A stretch of 64,000 bases of DNA from contig NC_079882.1 of the NCBI RefSeq assembly GCF_029227915.1, positions 14,892,501 to 14,956,500 of the forward strand, read 5' to 3'. Positions 11,776-23,013 of the stretch are shown here, piece by piece; position 1 is the first letter of the stretch, and each line of letters starts with the position of its first letter. The notes below the pieces were generated by a model. That model did not search any database, had not been told where the DNA came from, and saw only the letters and a program-made list of their open reading frames with translations. The position numbers were made by a program, and so were the translations under genes. This stretch comes from Hydractinia symbiolongicarpus (taxonomy: Eukaryota; Cnidaria; Hydrozoa; Anthoathecata; Hydractiniidae).

Positions 11776-12617
11776 CTAAAACACTTATTTATTTTTAGTT
11801 AGCATCTTTGCATAAGCGATTTCTATTTTGCACAATATAAAAGTTACATGTGCATTTTAAGACGAAGTATCTGTAAAAACAAGGGAAATAATTCAATGGC
11901 CTCCGTTGTAAATGGTAATTTTAATTTTTGCAAACCACTTGCATGAGATTTAACATTAAAAAGTATAAAAAAGAAAAAAACTCTATAATAATAGTTACTG
12001 AATGTCTGTTCAAAATGGTTGCACTGTAGCATAATTTTAGGCCCTTTACCAAGTGCTTCTTAGTCGAAAAAGGAAAGAATGCCAGCACAGGAATCATGTA
12101 CTTTCCAAGGGCCATTATCAACTAGTATAAAAAACATTGATTTTCTTTTAAGAATTCAATTTTGGAAACATAGTGGAACATTTTGCATAAATACATTGTA
12201 GATTTAAAGTCCTGTAATATAACAAGTACATAGTTTTTTGTTATTGTATTATTGACAACATTATATAACAATATTAGCCATCATAAGAAAAAAGTTTGCA
12301 AAAAGTGCAAACTTAGTTTTACTTATCCAGTTATTATGAAATCAGAATGTATACAGCAAAGTTGGATATTTTTATAATTAAATATTTCATGGACACCATT
12401 AGTGGCGCTGTAAATAGAGAGTTGTGAATTAACCTAAATTGTTAACAATAGTCACAGCATTAAAACCCTAGAGGTATCTGTCGTTAACTTTAATAGAGAT
12501 ATACCAGAGAATAATTACCCTCCTGTTTTACATGAAACAAGAACAAAAAACCCTGCGGCCGAAAGATTTTCAACGTTAGATATCTAAAAAACTAAGTCCT
12601 GTAATTTGAAGAAAACC

Positions 12618-14414
12618 TTAAAGGGGAACTCCAGTAAAAATCACTTTTCCCTTTTTTCTTTTATACGTACTCAGAAAAGCATAATAAGTCAAAAAAAACT
12701 TACTTTACTTGTTTTCCTTATTTAGAATTGTTAGCCTTCAAATATTTACGCATATTAATTTTCATATTTTTTCCCCAACAACTCACACCTTATTAAGCCC
12801 TGCTTATTAATTTCGTCCAATAAATAAGCTTCTGATAGTTAAAATTTTTTTTGGAAAGTATTTTTGTTGGAACGTTCATACATTCTGTGTGTTTGCTGGT
12901 ATTTACTTAGCATCATTGACGCAAACTAGCACTATGTTTATTGATTGTTACGCACTGCGTTTTTACCTAGCTTTGTGTCACATATTGTATCACACATGTA
13001 TCTCTTCCCTCAGTAAATATTCTAACCCACCCGTTTATTAAACCCACCTGCTCATTGGTTTTCAAAAAAATTCCGGGACCCTCCTTGTATTAAGCACCCG
13101 AGATAAATGTTTTGTACATTTTTATATTAAATAGCAGAGCATTAAACCACTTTCCAATGCAAACACTGATAAAAAATTTATTTAGCTGGCATGTTTTTTT
13201 TTGCAGCGCTCGTCAGTTTCTATTCTTGTTTTTTAAAAAAGTAGCTTTTTTAAAAGAAGGACCTGCCGGATTTTTTCAGGGGGTAAATGTACCCATCATT
13301 TCATCAGCGCTACTTTCAATCTGTGCAGATAATGCAGCTTTTAAGACAACTTTTTTAAAACAACCACTTCTGTTTCTGTTCATTTATGACTGACGATTAT
13401 GATTTTTATTTCATACAATATTAATACCCCTATTTTACCAACTTACCACGACACGAACATTTTTCGATCTTGCGATCAAGCATTTCAATGTTTCTCCATC
13501 ACAGAGAATATTTCAACATTACATAAAATTTTTTGCATTTGTGTGCAAAAAAGCGCATGCAGAGGAAAGATATTGCTGAACTGTGAAATAAAAATAAAAT
13601 GGCTTGCAAAGTAAGAAAGATTTTTTACTGAAGCAAACTTGGAAAGAATGGAGGAGGATAATTGGGTAAGAAAGTGTAGAGACTTGATAGTTCCTGGGGC
13701 AAAGCCCAGAGGCAGACCGAGAAAGACTTGGCAGGAGGTTATAAGGACAGACTTGATAGAGAGGAAGTTGAGTTTAGATCTAACACAGTCTAGATCAGAT
13801 TGGAAGAGGGTCATTAATATACCCCGTCCAACCCATGCTAGCATGGAAAACGGACGTTAAGCCGAGAATGATGATGATGATGATGATGATGAAACAATAA
13901 AGTTTTTTGATGAAAAGATTGTGAAAAAATGTGATTAAATATTTCTTATTTTTTTAAAAAAGAAAATTTTTTCTAAAAACGTAAGTTTGCGTCAGTAAAA
14001 GACACCTCCTTACTTTCTACATCGTTATTAATTTTTCCCTTGTGAGACACAAGAGGTTCGAAGTCGTATGGCTGTAGCTTTGTAAAGCCTTTTTCATGAA
14101 GAAAATTATCCGATTCTAAGCTTTGTAAGTCATAATCTTCGTCATTATTACAACACATGTTATCAATGAACAATGCAAACAGTATGTAAACAAAACTTGT
14201 AGAAAGTGAGCTGTTGCGCGATGTGACGCATGCTTATTTATTGGGACCTAGTCCTCTCGGCTTTACGCAACCTTGAAAATTATTTGAAATTAAAGGTGTT
14301 TCCAGAAGCGCTGAAGGTATATGAAGATTTTTAACGACTGTAAAAGGTTAATTTTGATATACTTATGTATTGTCTTTTTCAAAAACAAATTTTTTCACTA
14401 GAGTGCCCCTTTAA
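12618..14414. mobile_element. non-autonomous DNA transposon with TTAA flanks
   Basis: The left end is TTAA followed by AGGGGAACTCCAGTAAAAAT. The right end, read inward on the opposite strand, is TTAA then AGGGGCACTCTAGTGAAAAA. The terminal inverted repeats agree at most of about 20 positions, and TTAA is present on both sides. A TTAA target duplication is typical of piggyBac and Kolobok elements; which one cannot be decided without a transposase. No transposase ORF is present. A LINE 3' end with its GAT tail is nested inside. Confidence 0.75.
13639..13891 (+). pseudogene. 3' end of a non-LTR retrotransposon with (GAT)n tail
   Basis: A 73-residue ORF reads MEEDNWVRKCRDLIV, then GRPRKTWQEVIRTDLIERK and finally NIPRPTHASMENGR before the stop. 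This is the very C-terminus of a common invertebrate LINE ORF2, downstream of its reverse transcriptase. The stop is followed by AGCCGAGAATGATGATG and seven or eight GAT units, the usual 3' simple-repeat tail. It is 5'-truncated, as expected from incomplete reverse transcription, and is nested in the TTAA-flanked transposon. It may belong to the same family as the RT fragment at 56973-57742 (inference). Confidence 0.8.
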
Positions 14415-14705
14415 TATAAAAAAGGAGGAGTATGGCAGTAAAATAAATTATTGCATTTAAATCTTTATTGATTACGGTTACTAACCTGTCATTTTAAAAA
14501 CATTGTATTAGTATTCTCCTTAGAATCCTAATACAATGGTAATTTACTAAATTAACTGAACTAACTAAATGCCAATACAAAGGTAGCTTAATATACAATA
14601 ATATACAACTGAGTAAATAAAAAATTGCGATTGATAATGTACGTATGGAATTTCTTAAAAACAACACTTTACTTAGATATTTTTGAAATTTACGGTGGCC
14701 CATAA

Positions 14706-15326
14706 CAGCCACACTAAAAGAGAAAAAAACTCACCCGTCCCAAAAGAAAATAACTCACTAGAAAAGAGTAAAGAACTCCAGGCAAAAAAAAAAGCTTATG
14801 CCAAAAAAAAAGCAAAGCCAAAAAAAAAGGTCACGTAGAACCTGGTCCATTTATGCTACTATGTATTTTCCGTCTTATAGCTTCAAGCAGTATCTGAAAA
14901 AGAAGATCACCTCTATTCCTAGGCTTCAGTCCACATTTTTTAAGTAGTATCAAAAGAGTTTGGTAACTGATTGTGCAGCTATGATATTTTCTCTAAAAAA
15001 GGAAGGATATTATTGTAACTAGCCTCTATTAAAGTAATACTTAAGCAACTCTTCTTTGTGGAATATATCATCGTCTCATTGCCCTAATATATCATCTTCA
15101 TCCGAATCAGCCATGATGATCATATATTGATGTATTGAATGACCCTGTAGTATCATAAAGTGACTGTTGTACGAAGAGTCGAATTTTTAGTTCTTTGTGA
15201 AAATAAAAGTAATTTTCTTTTAGCATAAGCTTTTTTTTGTCTTGGGTTAATTCTTTTAGCATGAATTAATTCTTTTGGAATGAAGTTAATTCTTTTGGCA
15301 TGAAGTTCCTTCTCCTAGTGTGGCAG
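14706..15326. mobile_element. MITE-like element with CACACTA inverted repeats
   Basis: The left end CAGCCACACTAAAAGAGAA and the right end (opposite strand) CTGCCACACTAGGAGAAGG pair as terminal inverted repeats. Subterminal repeats also mirror each other: GCTTATGCCAAAA and CCAAAAGAAAATAACT on the left against GCTTATGCTAAAAG and CCAAAAGAATTAACTT on the right. It is about 620 bp and non-coding. I could not define a target-site duplication. Confidence 0.65.
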
Positions 15327-15842
15327 AAATTGATCTAAAAAGTTCTGGAAAATTCATCATACAAATTCTATTAAGTAAAATTGATGATTCGAATATCTTC
15401 ATGGAATATAATAACGTAATCTGTTTTAATATAGCTTTGAAAAATGAGTAACAAGAGTACAGACCTAATCCAACATATTTAAAACAGAAGAACAGGGTCA
15501 TACACAATCAAATTTGTCAAAATGAATCAGGTATTATCTGGCTTAAATATTGAGAAAATTCCAGTCGACATAATTGTAGTATACATTTAGTAAAGGTTGC
15601 CCTTTCTTAGGCCCATTTCGTGAAAATTAAAGTGCAATAGCTACTGTAAAGGGACTTGAAGTTTGTTATATTGTTTTTAGTGTTTTTTTGGTCTGATGAA
15701 TTTTAGCTATACTTTCAAATTTAATAAGAATTCAGAGAACTTTCTCGTGGAGCTAAGACAAAGTTATATGTGTATTGTAAAGGCTTTACTATTTAAAGTT
15801 ACCGACCTTGTTAAAAAAATATTATTGACCTTGTGACACATG

Positions 15843-16630
15843 TCTTATAATAATAGTGTTTGAGTGTCTGTCTGTAACAGGCAAAGCAGATGTGTTTATT
15901 TTTCTTTGATGTAGCCGAAAAAGTTATTTCTTAATAATTAATATGTCTTAACATTAATAACTTTAATAAAACGCCAATATCTTATTTTAAATTAATATTG
16001 CCATTACAATGCACTTAAAACTTTCAGGAAAAATAACGTGGAGACGAGTAGGTGATGTCAGTCATTTTTCACTGCATTGGAGTTACCCTTGTAGTAAAAA
16101 TGAGAACCTGGGACCAAATTGGGTAATTTTTTCAACCTTGGGTCTTGATGATGTCATTAATGAACGTGTAAACCTCAATATATCTGCAACTGTTTGTCCA
16201 AAGTACATGACCCCATAGATTTTATTGATCAGTGTTTCAAGATCTTTACAAAGAAAGCAACGGGTATACAAATTTTTAAAATATTTATTTTCGTATTTTG
16301 GCAGGGTCTTCCTTGTTGATGTCAGCAACAATAAAACCCTTATATCTCCTTAACTGTTTTTGAAACAACATAATCTTATACATTATTTTGATTAGCAGGT
16401 TCTATAAAATGCAGGCAACAAGTATTTTTTTGTTTAAATTTTTTGAATCATTGCTGACGTCATTAAAATTTACATAGAGGTTCTTTTTTTTATTGTTCCT
16501 GTGCCTAAGTGTGTATATGAAAATCGAAGATCAAAATTAAAATTTGAGATATGCATTTATTGGTAATTTCAAAGAAGAATGAACATATCCACTATGCCTG
16601 TCACAAACTTACTGCATTATTATATATTTA
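15843..16630. mobile_element. Helitron-family fragment with inverted ends
   Basis: The left end TCTTATAATAATAGTG is followed by GTCTGTAACAGGCAAAG. The right end, on the opposite strand, reads AATAATGCAGTAAG followed by TGACAGGCATAGTGGATATG. Both resemble the 5' terminus of the Helitron at 46599-47654. The interior contains the same GATGTCAGCAA, AAAACCCTTATATCTC and GATYAGCAG blocks as that element's internal repeats. Two 5'-type ends facing inward suggest two joined, truncated copies. Confidence 0.55.
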
Positions 16631-17289
16631 AATTAGATTAATACAAACTTACACTTCTTTTACCACATCTTTCTCCTTGGATTCTAAAACAACAATATTT
16701 ACAATACTAGCAATAACAAGAAATCGCCGTTGGTCTGAAATCACACATACATAAAAAGTTAAAAAAATTTAAATATGAAGCTGCTTGTCAGAAACAGCTC
16801 AGGCTGTCGGGAGTAAATAACTAAAGAAAAACGGCAGTCTCATACAAAAAACATGATTAAAGTTTGATTTCTATTGTCACATTAGCATAACTATGAGCAA
16901 GCCAACACATGAGTTTTGTCTTCCTAAGTAAATAATCCGCAAGCAACACAAAAGTAACAGTAGAACCTGCAAGAATAAAACTTAAGCAACATTGAGCTCT
17001 TCGTAAATTTTGTGTTGGTTTTAAAAACAGTACCTTGGCTCAAATTTATTATCAGATCAACTAAAACAGTATGTTACGGATGATGCAAAATAAAAAAATA
17101 AAAAAAAACCTGATAAGGAAAGGAGTTTTGACAAATTTTGGTGCTAAAGTGAATACTGCTAGCTATACAGCTTCACACTTTAACAAAAAACTTGTTTGTT
17201 TTGATGCAAAAAAAATTTTGTTGTGAAATTTAAATAAATATTATTATGAAGAACGTAAGGTATAGAGAACATTAAAGTCTGACCTTTTC

Positions 17290-17460
17290 CTTCATGCTGA
17301 CACTCTTATGCTCGGCTGGTGCATTACACTGAGACTCGAACGAAAGACGGAAGACCATTAAGAACCATGCCACAAGTCAGTCCGACCTTCATCGTCATAG
17401 AGAATACTGCGAGAAGAGTGCGCACCAATGCAAGTTAAAAATAACCAGAACATTGGAGTT
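17290..17460 (-). mobile_element. tRNA-like SINE head (candidate)
   Basis: Read on the minus strand, GTGGCATGGTTC resembles an RNA polymerase III A box. About 30-35 bases further, GTTCGAGTC resembles a B box, followed shortly by CACCA. The patch is noticeably less AT-rich than its surroundings. The sequence does not fold into a full tRNA by eye, so a SINE or tRNA relic is the best guess. Confidence 0.3.
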
Positions 17461-18139
17461 AGGTGTCCTGTACCTTAATACAGCTTTCAGACGAATGTTC
17501 TCGTGATGTAATACCAAATAAAAAACGTTCAATAAAGTTTAAAAAATCTTTTTAAAGGGGGAAAGAGAAATCAAATATGTTTAGTAATAATAATCGAAAA
17601 AATTGTATGGTATTAAAAAGAAATCCAGAAGTTCAGTCTCCCACATGACACAGCAGGCAATAAGTCAGCCCTGCCCCCAGTTTTGTGAGCATTTTCAAAG
17701 CATGTCACCGGCGACTTCTGCAATATTCAGTTAATGATGCCCTGACCTTCAGTTCATAAATAGCACATGTACAACTTACTTCTTAATCAGTTTATCTTAA
17801 AACATAGAGAGCTAGTTAGGACAGAACTATTAACTTAAGAAGTACACCATCGGAAAGGTAGGTCAATAGGACTTGTACTTCATTTCCATTTGTCATTGTC
17901 TTAAGGAGATCAATACAAGGTTAATGATGAAACTTTTTACCAGCTGAAAAACAAAAAAAATGTCGACTCAATGCCGACGCAAAACATTTCAAATGTATCT
18001 CACGTCAGCAATTTTAATGAAGGTGGGTATTTAATAGAAATATATTTTAGAAATACATTTTAACGTGGATAACAATTATGTATTGGGTAAAGTTTGGGTA
18101 AGGGATTACTCTAAAATGCTCAGTTCTGCTTGGCGTGTG

Positions 18140-18241
18140 TACGAAGTAGAACAAGGCATGTGATAAAGAGCACGCCTGAATTTCACATGGTGTGTGCAGA
18201 GGCGTGCGCATGCGATCGCACGCCATTCATGACCAAGACTG
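18140..18241. mobile_element. orphan terminus related to the second hAT element
   Basis: GCGATCGCACGCCATTCATG followed by ACCAAGACTG closely resembles the right end of the element at 23014-27076 (TCGCACGCCATTTCTGACG then AGGCCTG). The GGCGTGCG and CGCACGCC palindromic core is shared. I could not find the partner end, so this is an isolated terminus or a badly decayed non-autonomous copy. Confidence 0.4.
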
Positions 18242-19060
18242 TTTAGGTTTTGGCTTTTTCAATCTGCCACAATGACTATTAATATCATACAAAGTTCCTA
18301 ACTTTGCAAAAAAAAACCGTGATCACAAAATTAATTCAAAACACTATTTCTCTTTCCTTGTATTTCCTGTGCCACAATCAACTAAATCAATGTTTGGGCA
18401 AACTAAAGCTCAAAATGCTGTTTTTAAATACGATGAACTTTATTGAGGTACCTACCCCTCTTCCTTTTAGGCTGTGAGTGGATTGACAAAAAGCCAAATT
18501 TTGGCAGACAGTGAAATTAACTTGGTTTATATGTAAATTCACAATTTCAAATATTTTCATAAAATTTAGAACAGTGACGTATATATACAACCCTTTTAAT
18601 TCACGGCGGCACGCGGCAAATGCCGACGTGATTGCCGTCGTGATTTGAGAAAAACTAATATCACGTCGGCAAAAAAATGCCGTCGTTAGAATTTTTATAT
18701 TTAAAAAAAAAAAAAAATTGTTGCCTAAAGAAATAAAGATTTTTCACTTATTTCGTAAAAAAATACAGTAAAAAACTTTTTTCTTTTCTTTCCTTTAAAT
18801 CCTTTCTTTTCATTGCTTTCGGGAACTCAAGCTGTGTTTACATTTTGTTTTTTCTTCTACGAACCCACCATGTGTATGTTTTTTCATTCATTCATTTTTT
18901 CCTCCACGTGTTCTTTTCTATTTTTAATTCATTCGAATTGCGTCACAAAAAAAAAGAAGAAAATTTTTATTCCCGTAGGGACATCTTCTCTTTTTGTTAA
19001 GTCGATTCAAACGTGCCACTTTATTAACAACAAACATTTTACCAGTGAAGACTTCAAAAA

Positions 19061-21255
19061 TGGTTAATTTGTCTGTAGTGAAAAAGTGGAATTTAAAAGA
19101 ATTTGAGTATTTTTGTGATGATCCAAGTGATCCTTCGAAAGTTACAAAAATAAAATGTTAGTGTGTAGCGAATTTTATGGAGAAAATTCAAAAGAATTAG
19201 AAAGGTTACAAGGCCAAGTTAAAATGCAGGTCAAAAAATGGGTCGATGGAAGTTCAACAGTGAAAAAAAATAATGCCGTCGATCATTTGAAATCAAATAC
19301 CCATAACAAAGCAGTCTTCAAGTAAGGAAAAAACTATCGTCGAACATAGTAGAGACTTACTGAAAGGACAGAAATCACAATTGGTAAAAAAGTTCCAGTT
19401 GGCTCATTTTCTTATTGCTAACAACAAATCGTTTCAATTCTATACAGACCTGGTGCATTTTCAGAAAGAAGTTTATAATGTGGATGTGGGATCTGGATAC
19501 CTTCATAGTTTGTCTGCAAAGGAAATGGTATTATATTTATCAAAATCGATAGTGGAAGAAAATATAGCTATTCCTTTGAATGACGGAACAAGGATTTATT
19601 TTAGTGTCTTGTTTGATGGTTCATCCAACGCTAAAACTATGGACGAAAAAGAAGTTTACGTCATAAAAACATGCGATGATGGTAAGCCTCGCTATGATGT
19701 GTTATCAATGGAGCAACCAGAGGATGCAAGTGCCGCAGGGTTGAAAGATTCTTTAGACAATGCTATTGGAAAAGGAAACTTTACTCTCAATCGCCGTGAA
19801 CGTGAGATCGGACTTAGTTCTGATGGAACGAATACAAACAAAGCTCTGTATCGGTTAGAGAAAGAGGAAGTTGGAGATCATCTATGTTTAGTTCTTTGCT
19901 TTAGTCATAAGTTAGAGTTGGCTGTTCATGATGCATTTGACAAATCGTCGTTGAATGAAGATGCTGAAGCACAACTTGTGTCAACGTATTACTTGTTCAA
20001 AAGGGCAAACCTGAAATGGCGCTTATTTAAAAGGCACGCAATTATGGTTGGTGAATCATATCGTCGTTACAAACGCCCAGGTGGTACTCGTTGGGTAGCA
20101 CACCAATCTGATGCTTTAGATTCATTTCTATGTAATTTAGCTTCTTTACTTGGCTTTTTAAACAATGAAATTTCAGATCCTTACAATGCCACTATGAAAA
20201 AAGAAGGTCCCAGATTGGAAGGGGTGTTGAATGATTGTACCGATTTGATAATTCTCGTTTTTCAAGCTGTCAAAATTGATATCATACGCTTGATAAAACC
20301 GACGTCCCTGATCATGGAAAAATTATCTTTAATTCTACCAGAAGCAATCGCAACTATCAACGTAACCTTGAAAAAAATAAGGAAATTAAAATCTAAGATT
20401 GAAGAAGATGGGATCGATGCCTTGAAAAATGAATCACTTTTTCCAACGCTAAACATGGTTTTTCTTCCTAAAATTGAATTTGATGAGGATGGGAGAAGTT
20501 TGGGACGATCCACTAGAGCTGCTCCTGCAAGTATTGGTGTTACTACCTACAATGGCTATACACTTAGCAATGGCAATCTTGAAAACGCATTACACAGAAA
20601 CCAAAGGGAAATTCTGAAAGTTTTGGATACTCTGGAAACATCTCTTTGTGAGCGATTAGCTTTTCTTTCAGAAGACCCAATGCTTTTGAGTGCAGCCATT
20701 CTTCTTGATTCGCAATCATATCAAAACAAAGAAGAAGAAGAAATAAAACAAGCATGCAATCAACTCGCGGTTCATTTCAAGTCACCGTTAGAAGCCAATG
20801 GTTTTGTGAAACAACGTATTCGTGAGTTGTATAACACCGCATTAAAAAATATTCTTCTGTTATCAATAATTGTACAATCAGTGGTTTTATTTTTTTATTT
20901 TTTTTTTTTTAATTCAGCTGCTGAACTCACGACTATGTATGAATATATCATTACTTTCATGTCAAGAACATCAAGCGAAAAATGCTGGCAACAAATGTTC
21001 ACGCTGAGAGAAAAACTTCAACTTCAAAATATACTTCAACTGGTGGAGATATGCTTGGTAATTCCAATTTCAAACGCTGAGGTAGAGAGGGTGTTCTCGG
21101 GATTTACAAAGATAATGACACGTGATAGGTGAAATAAAAAATTTCTTTAATACTCATTTCGATGCATTGAATCTCATTCATAATCAAACTTCACTTTATA
21201 ATAAATTTTTAGATTGTCCTTGAAAAACGAAAGTCAAGAAGCTATTCTGCTAAAA
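19061..21255 (+). pseudogene. hAT transposase with N-terminal zinc finger (frameshifted)
   Basis: The ATG at 19061 opens MVNLSVVKKWNLKEF. A zinc finger follows whose first cysteine (KVTKIKC) and second cysteine (VCSEF) are separated by a frameshift, and which ends in HLKSNTHNKA, a C2HH finger of the kind seen in KIAA1586/ZNF862-like hAT relatives. Near 19320 a second frame break leads into a long open stretch with RNase-H-like features (FDGSSNAKTMDEKEVYV, ELAVHDAF, GGTRWVAHQSDAL) and the hAT dimerisation motif PISNAEVERVFSGF. A probable intron at 21129-21212 (GTGAAA to TTTAG) joins RDR to LSLKNESQEAILL, completing the dimerisation end. A T-rich run near 20885-20920, ending AATTCAG, may be a second intron read through. 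With two frame breaks at the N-terminus the copy is probably dead. Confidence 0.85.
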
Positions 21256-21439
21256 ATTCTATTTTATTTTTCTATTCTATTTTGCTAAAAAACATTATTT
21301 TTTTATATTACGTGTAGCAATAAGTATCACCACAGGCTGAAAAAAAAAGCATTTTAATAAACACTATCTTTTCAAAAATGACGGGTCCCTCAACGGATGC
21401 TTAATCGCCTTTCAAGGCTTTTTTTACATAATGCAGACA

Positions 21440-21845
21440 TACATATCCACAATGTGTTACGACTGTTCCGCCTGTAAGTTCATCATGCAAACTTGATTCA
21501 TCCGTGCTTCGTCAGCGTTCACCTCCGTACGAGTTAGGAACCGCATGGCCTGTATATCTTCCGTGAGACCGAGGCTACCAACCACGAAGGGGCCGGGCTG
21601 TTGATATCTGTGTCTACGTAGTTCCTAATTAGGCCAGGAGTCGGTGAATTAGCTAGGATGAACTTGTTGGCTTTGTACAGTCACACACGTGGTTCGTGTG
21701 CCAAAAAGAGAGGTCATGCAAAGCAAAGATTTTCAGTTCTAAGAATAGGTACAGGGGCTTCGATATGTCCAACACGTGGGTGGGGAAATGGTAGCGTAGC
21801 TCGTAGTGGTCAATTGTGGGTTGTTTTCGAAACAATGATTTAGAA
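21440..21845. mobile_element. less AT-rich insertion in hAT 1, SINE-like (candidate)
   Basis: Composition changes sharply to near-balanced GC. TAGCGTAGCTCGTAGTGGT at 21791 matches an A-box layout, and TTTTCGAAAC about 25 bases later is a poor B box. No protein motif is visible. A tRNA-derived SINE is possible but weakly supported. Confidence 0.3.
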
Positions 21846-22086
21846 GATAGAAGACTGCAACTAATGAAAATTTTTCTCTATTATTCGTAAATTTCATAAA
21901 ACGTTTTAAGTATGATACAAAAAATATATATACAACTTTAAACAACACCGAAAACGAAAGGAAAAACCCCTTTTCTTAAAAAAAAGTTTTGCCGACGTGA
22001 AATAGGTATTTGCCAACGTGTCTGGCAAAAGTATCAAATCACGTCAGCACGATTTTGCTGTCGTAAAAAATTCCTAATTAAAAGGG

Positions 22087-22459
<373 letters not shown>

Positions 22460-22489
22460 GGGCAGTAACCCTTTTGAAAATCGGAATTT

Positions 22490-22756
22490 TTTTTTACATA
22501 ATTAGTTATGAAAGATTGTTTTCAGACTATATATTTATATTTTTTCTGTTATAACACATTTGTAAAGATTTTATAGCTATATTACTATTATCTTTCACCA
22601 AAAATATTCAGCCTCAACAATTTCTCTATAAATTAAAACTCATGAATAATTAATTTATTTTGCTGAATATAGCTTTAGTCTGCGCCCCCCGAAATTTGGT
22701 ACCATTTTGCGTGACAGACAAACAGACACATATGGGTATTATAATTATAATATAGA
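22490..22756 (-). mobile_element. non-autonomous Helitron fragment with dispersed repeat copy 2
   Basis: On the minus strand the right end reads TCTATATTATAATTATAATA followed by CCCATATGTGTCTGT and TCACGCAAAATGGTACC. This matches the 5' lead of the mini-Helitron at 9680. The body is the second copy of the repeat at 8216-8395. I could not place the 3' hairpin and CTRRT end. Confidence 0.5.
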
Positions 22757-23013
22757 TGCCAATTAAGCCATTTTTTTATATCAGCAACTAATTCCCAATG
22801 TTAACTTTTTTGTATTTGCCACAACTGCATTTGTCACAATTTTATTCGCATTACGCTGAGACAACATGTCCCTAAACAAATACTAGCTGTAAAAATTAAA
22901 ACTAAACTTTCTGTAGCAACGTAATATCTATATATTTGGCTGGAATAAACAATAGGTAAGCAGTGGCAGATATATTACCAAAGATTTTCAAGTTTATTTC
23001 TGCATTCAACAAC

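Noticed and set aside
13112-13614. ORFs inside the TTAA-flanked element as a possible transposase
   Set aside because: Composition is untranslated-like (F, L, S rich) and no DDE motif is present.
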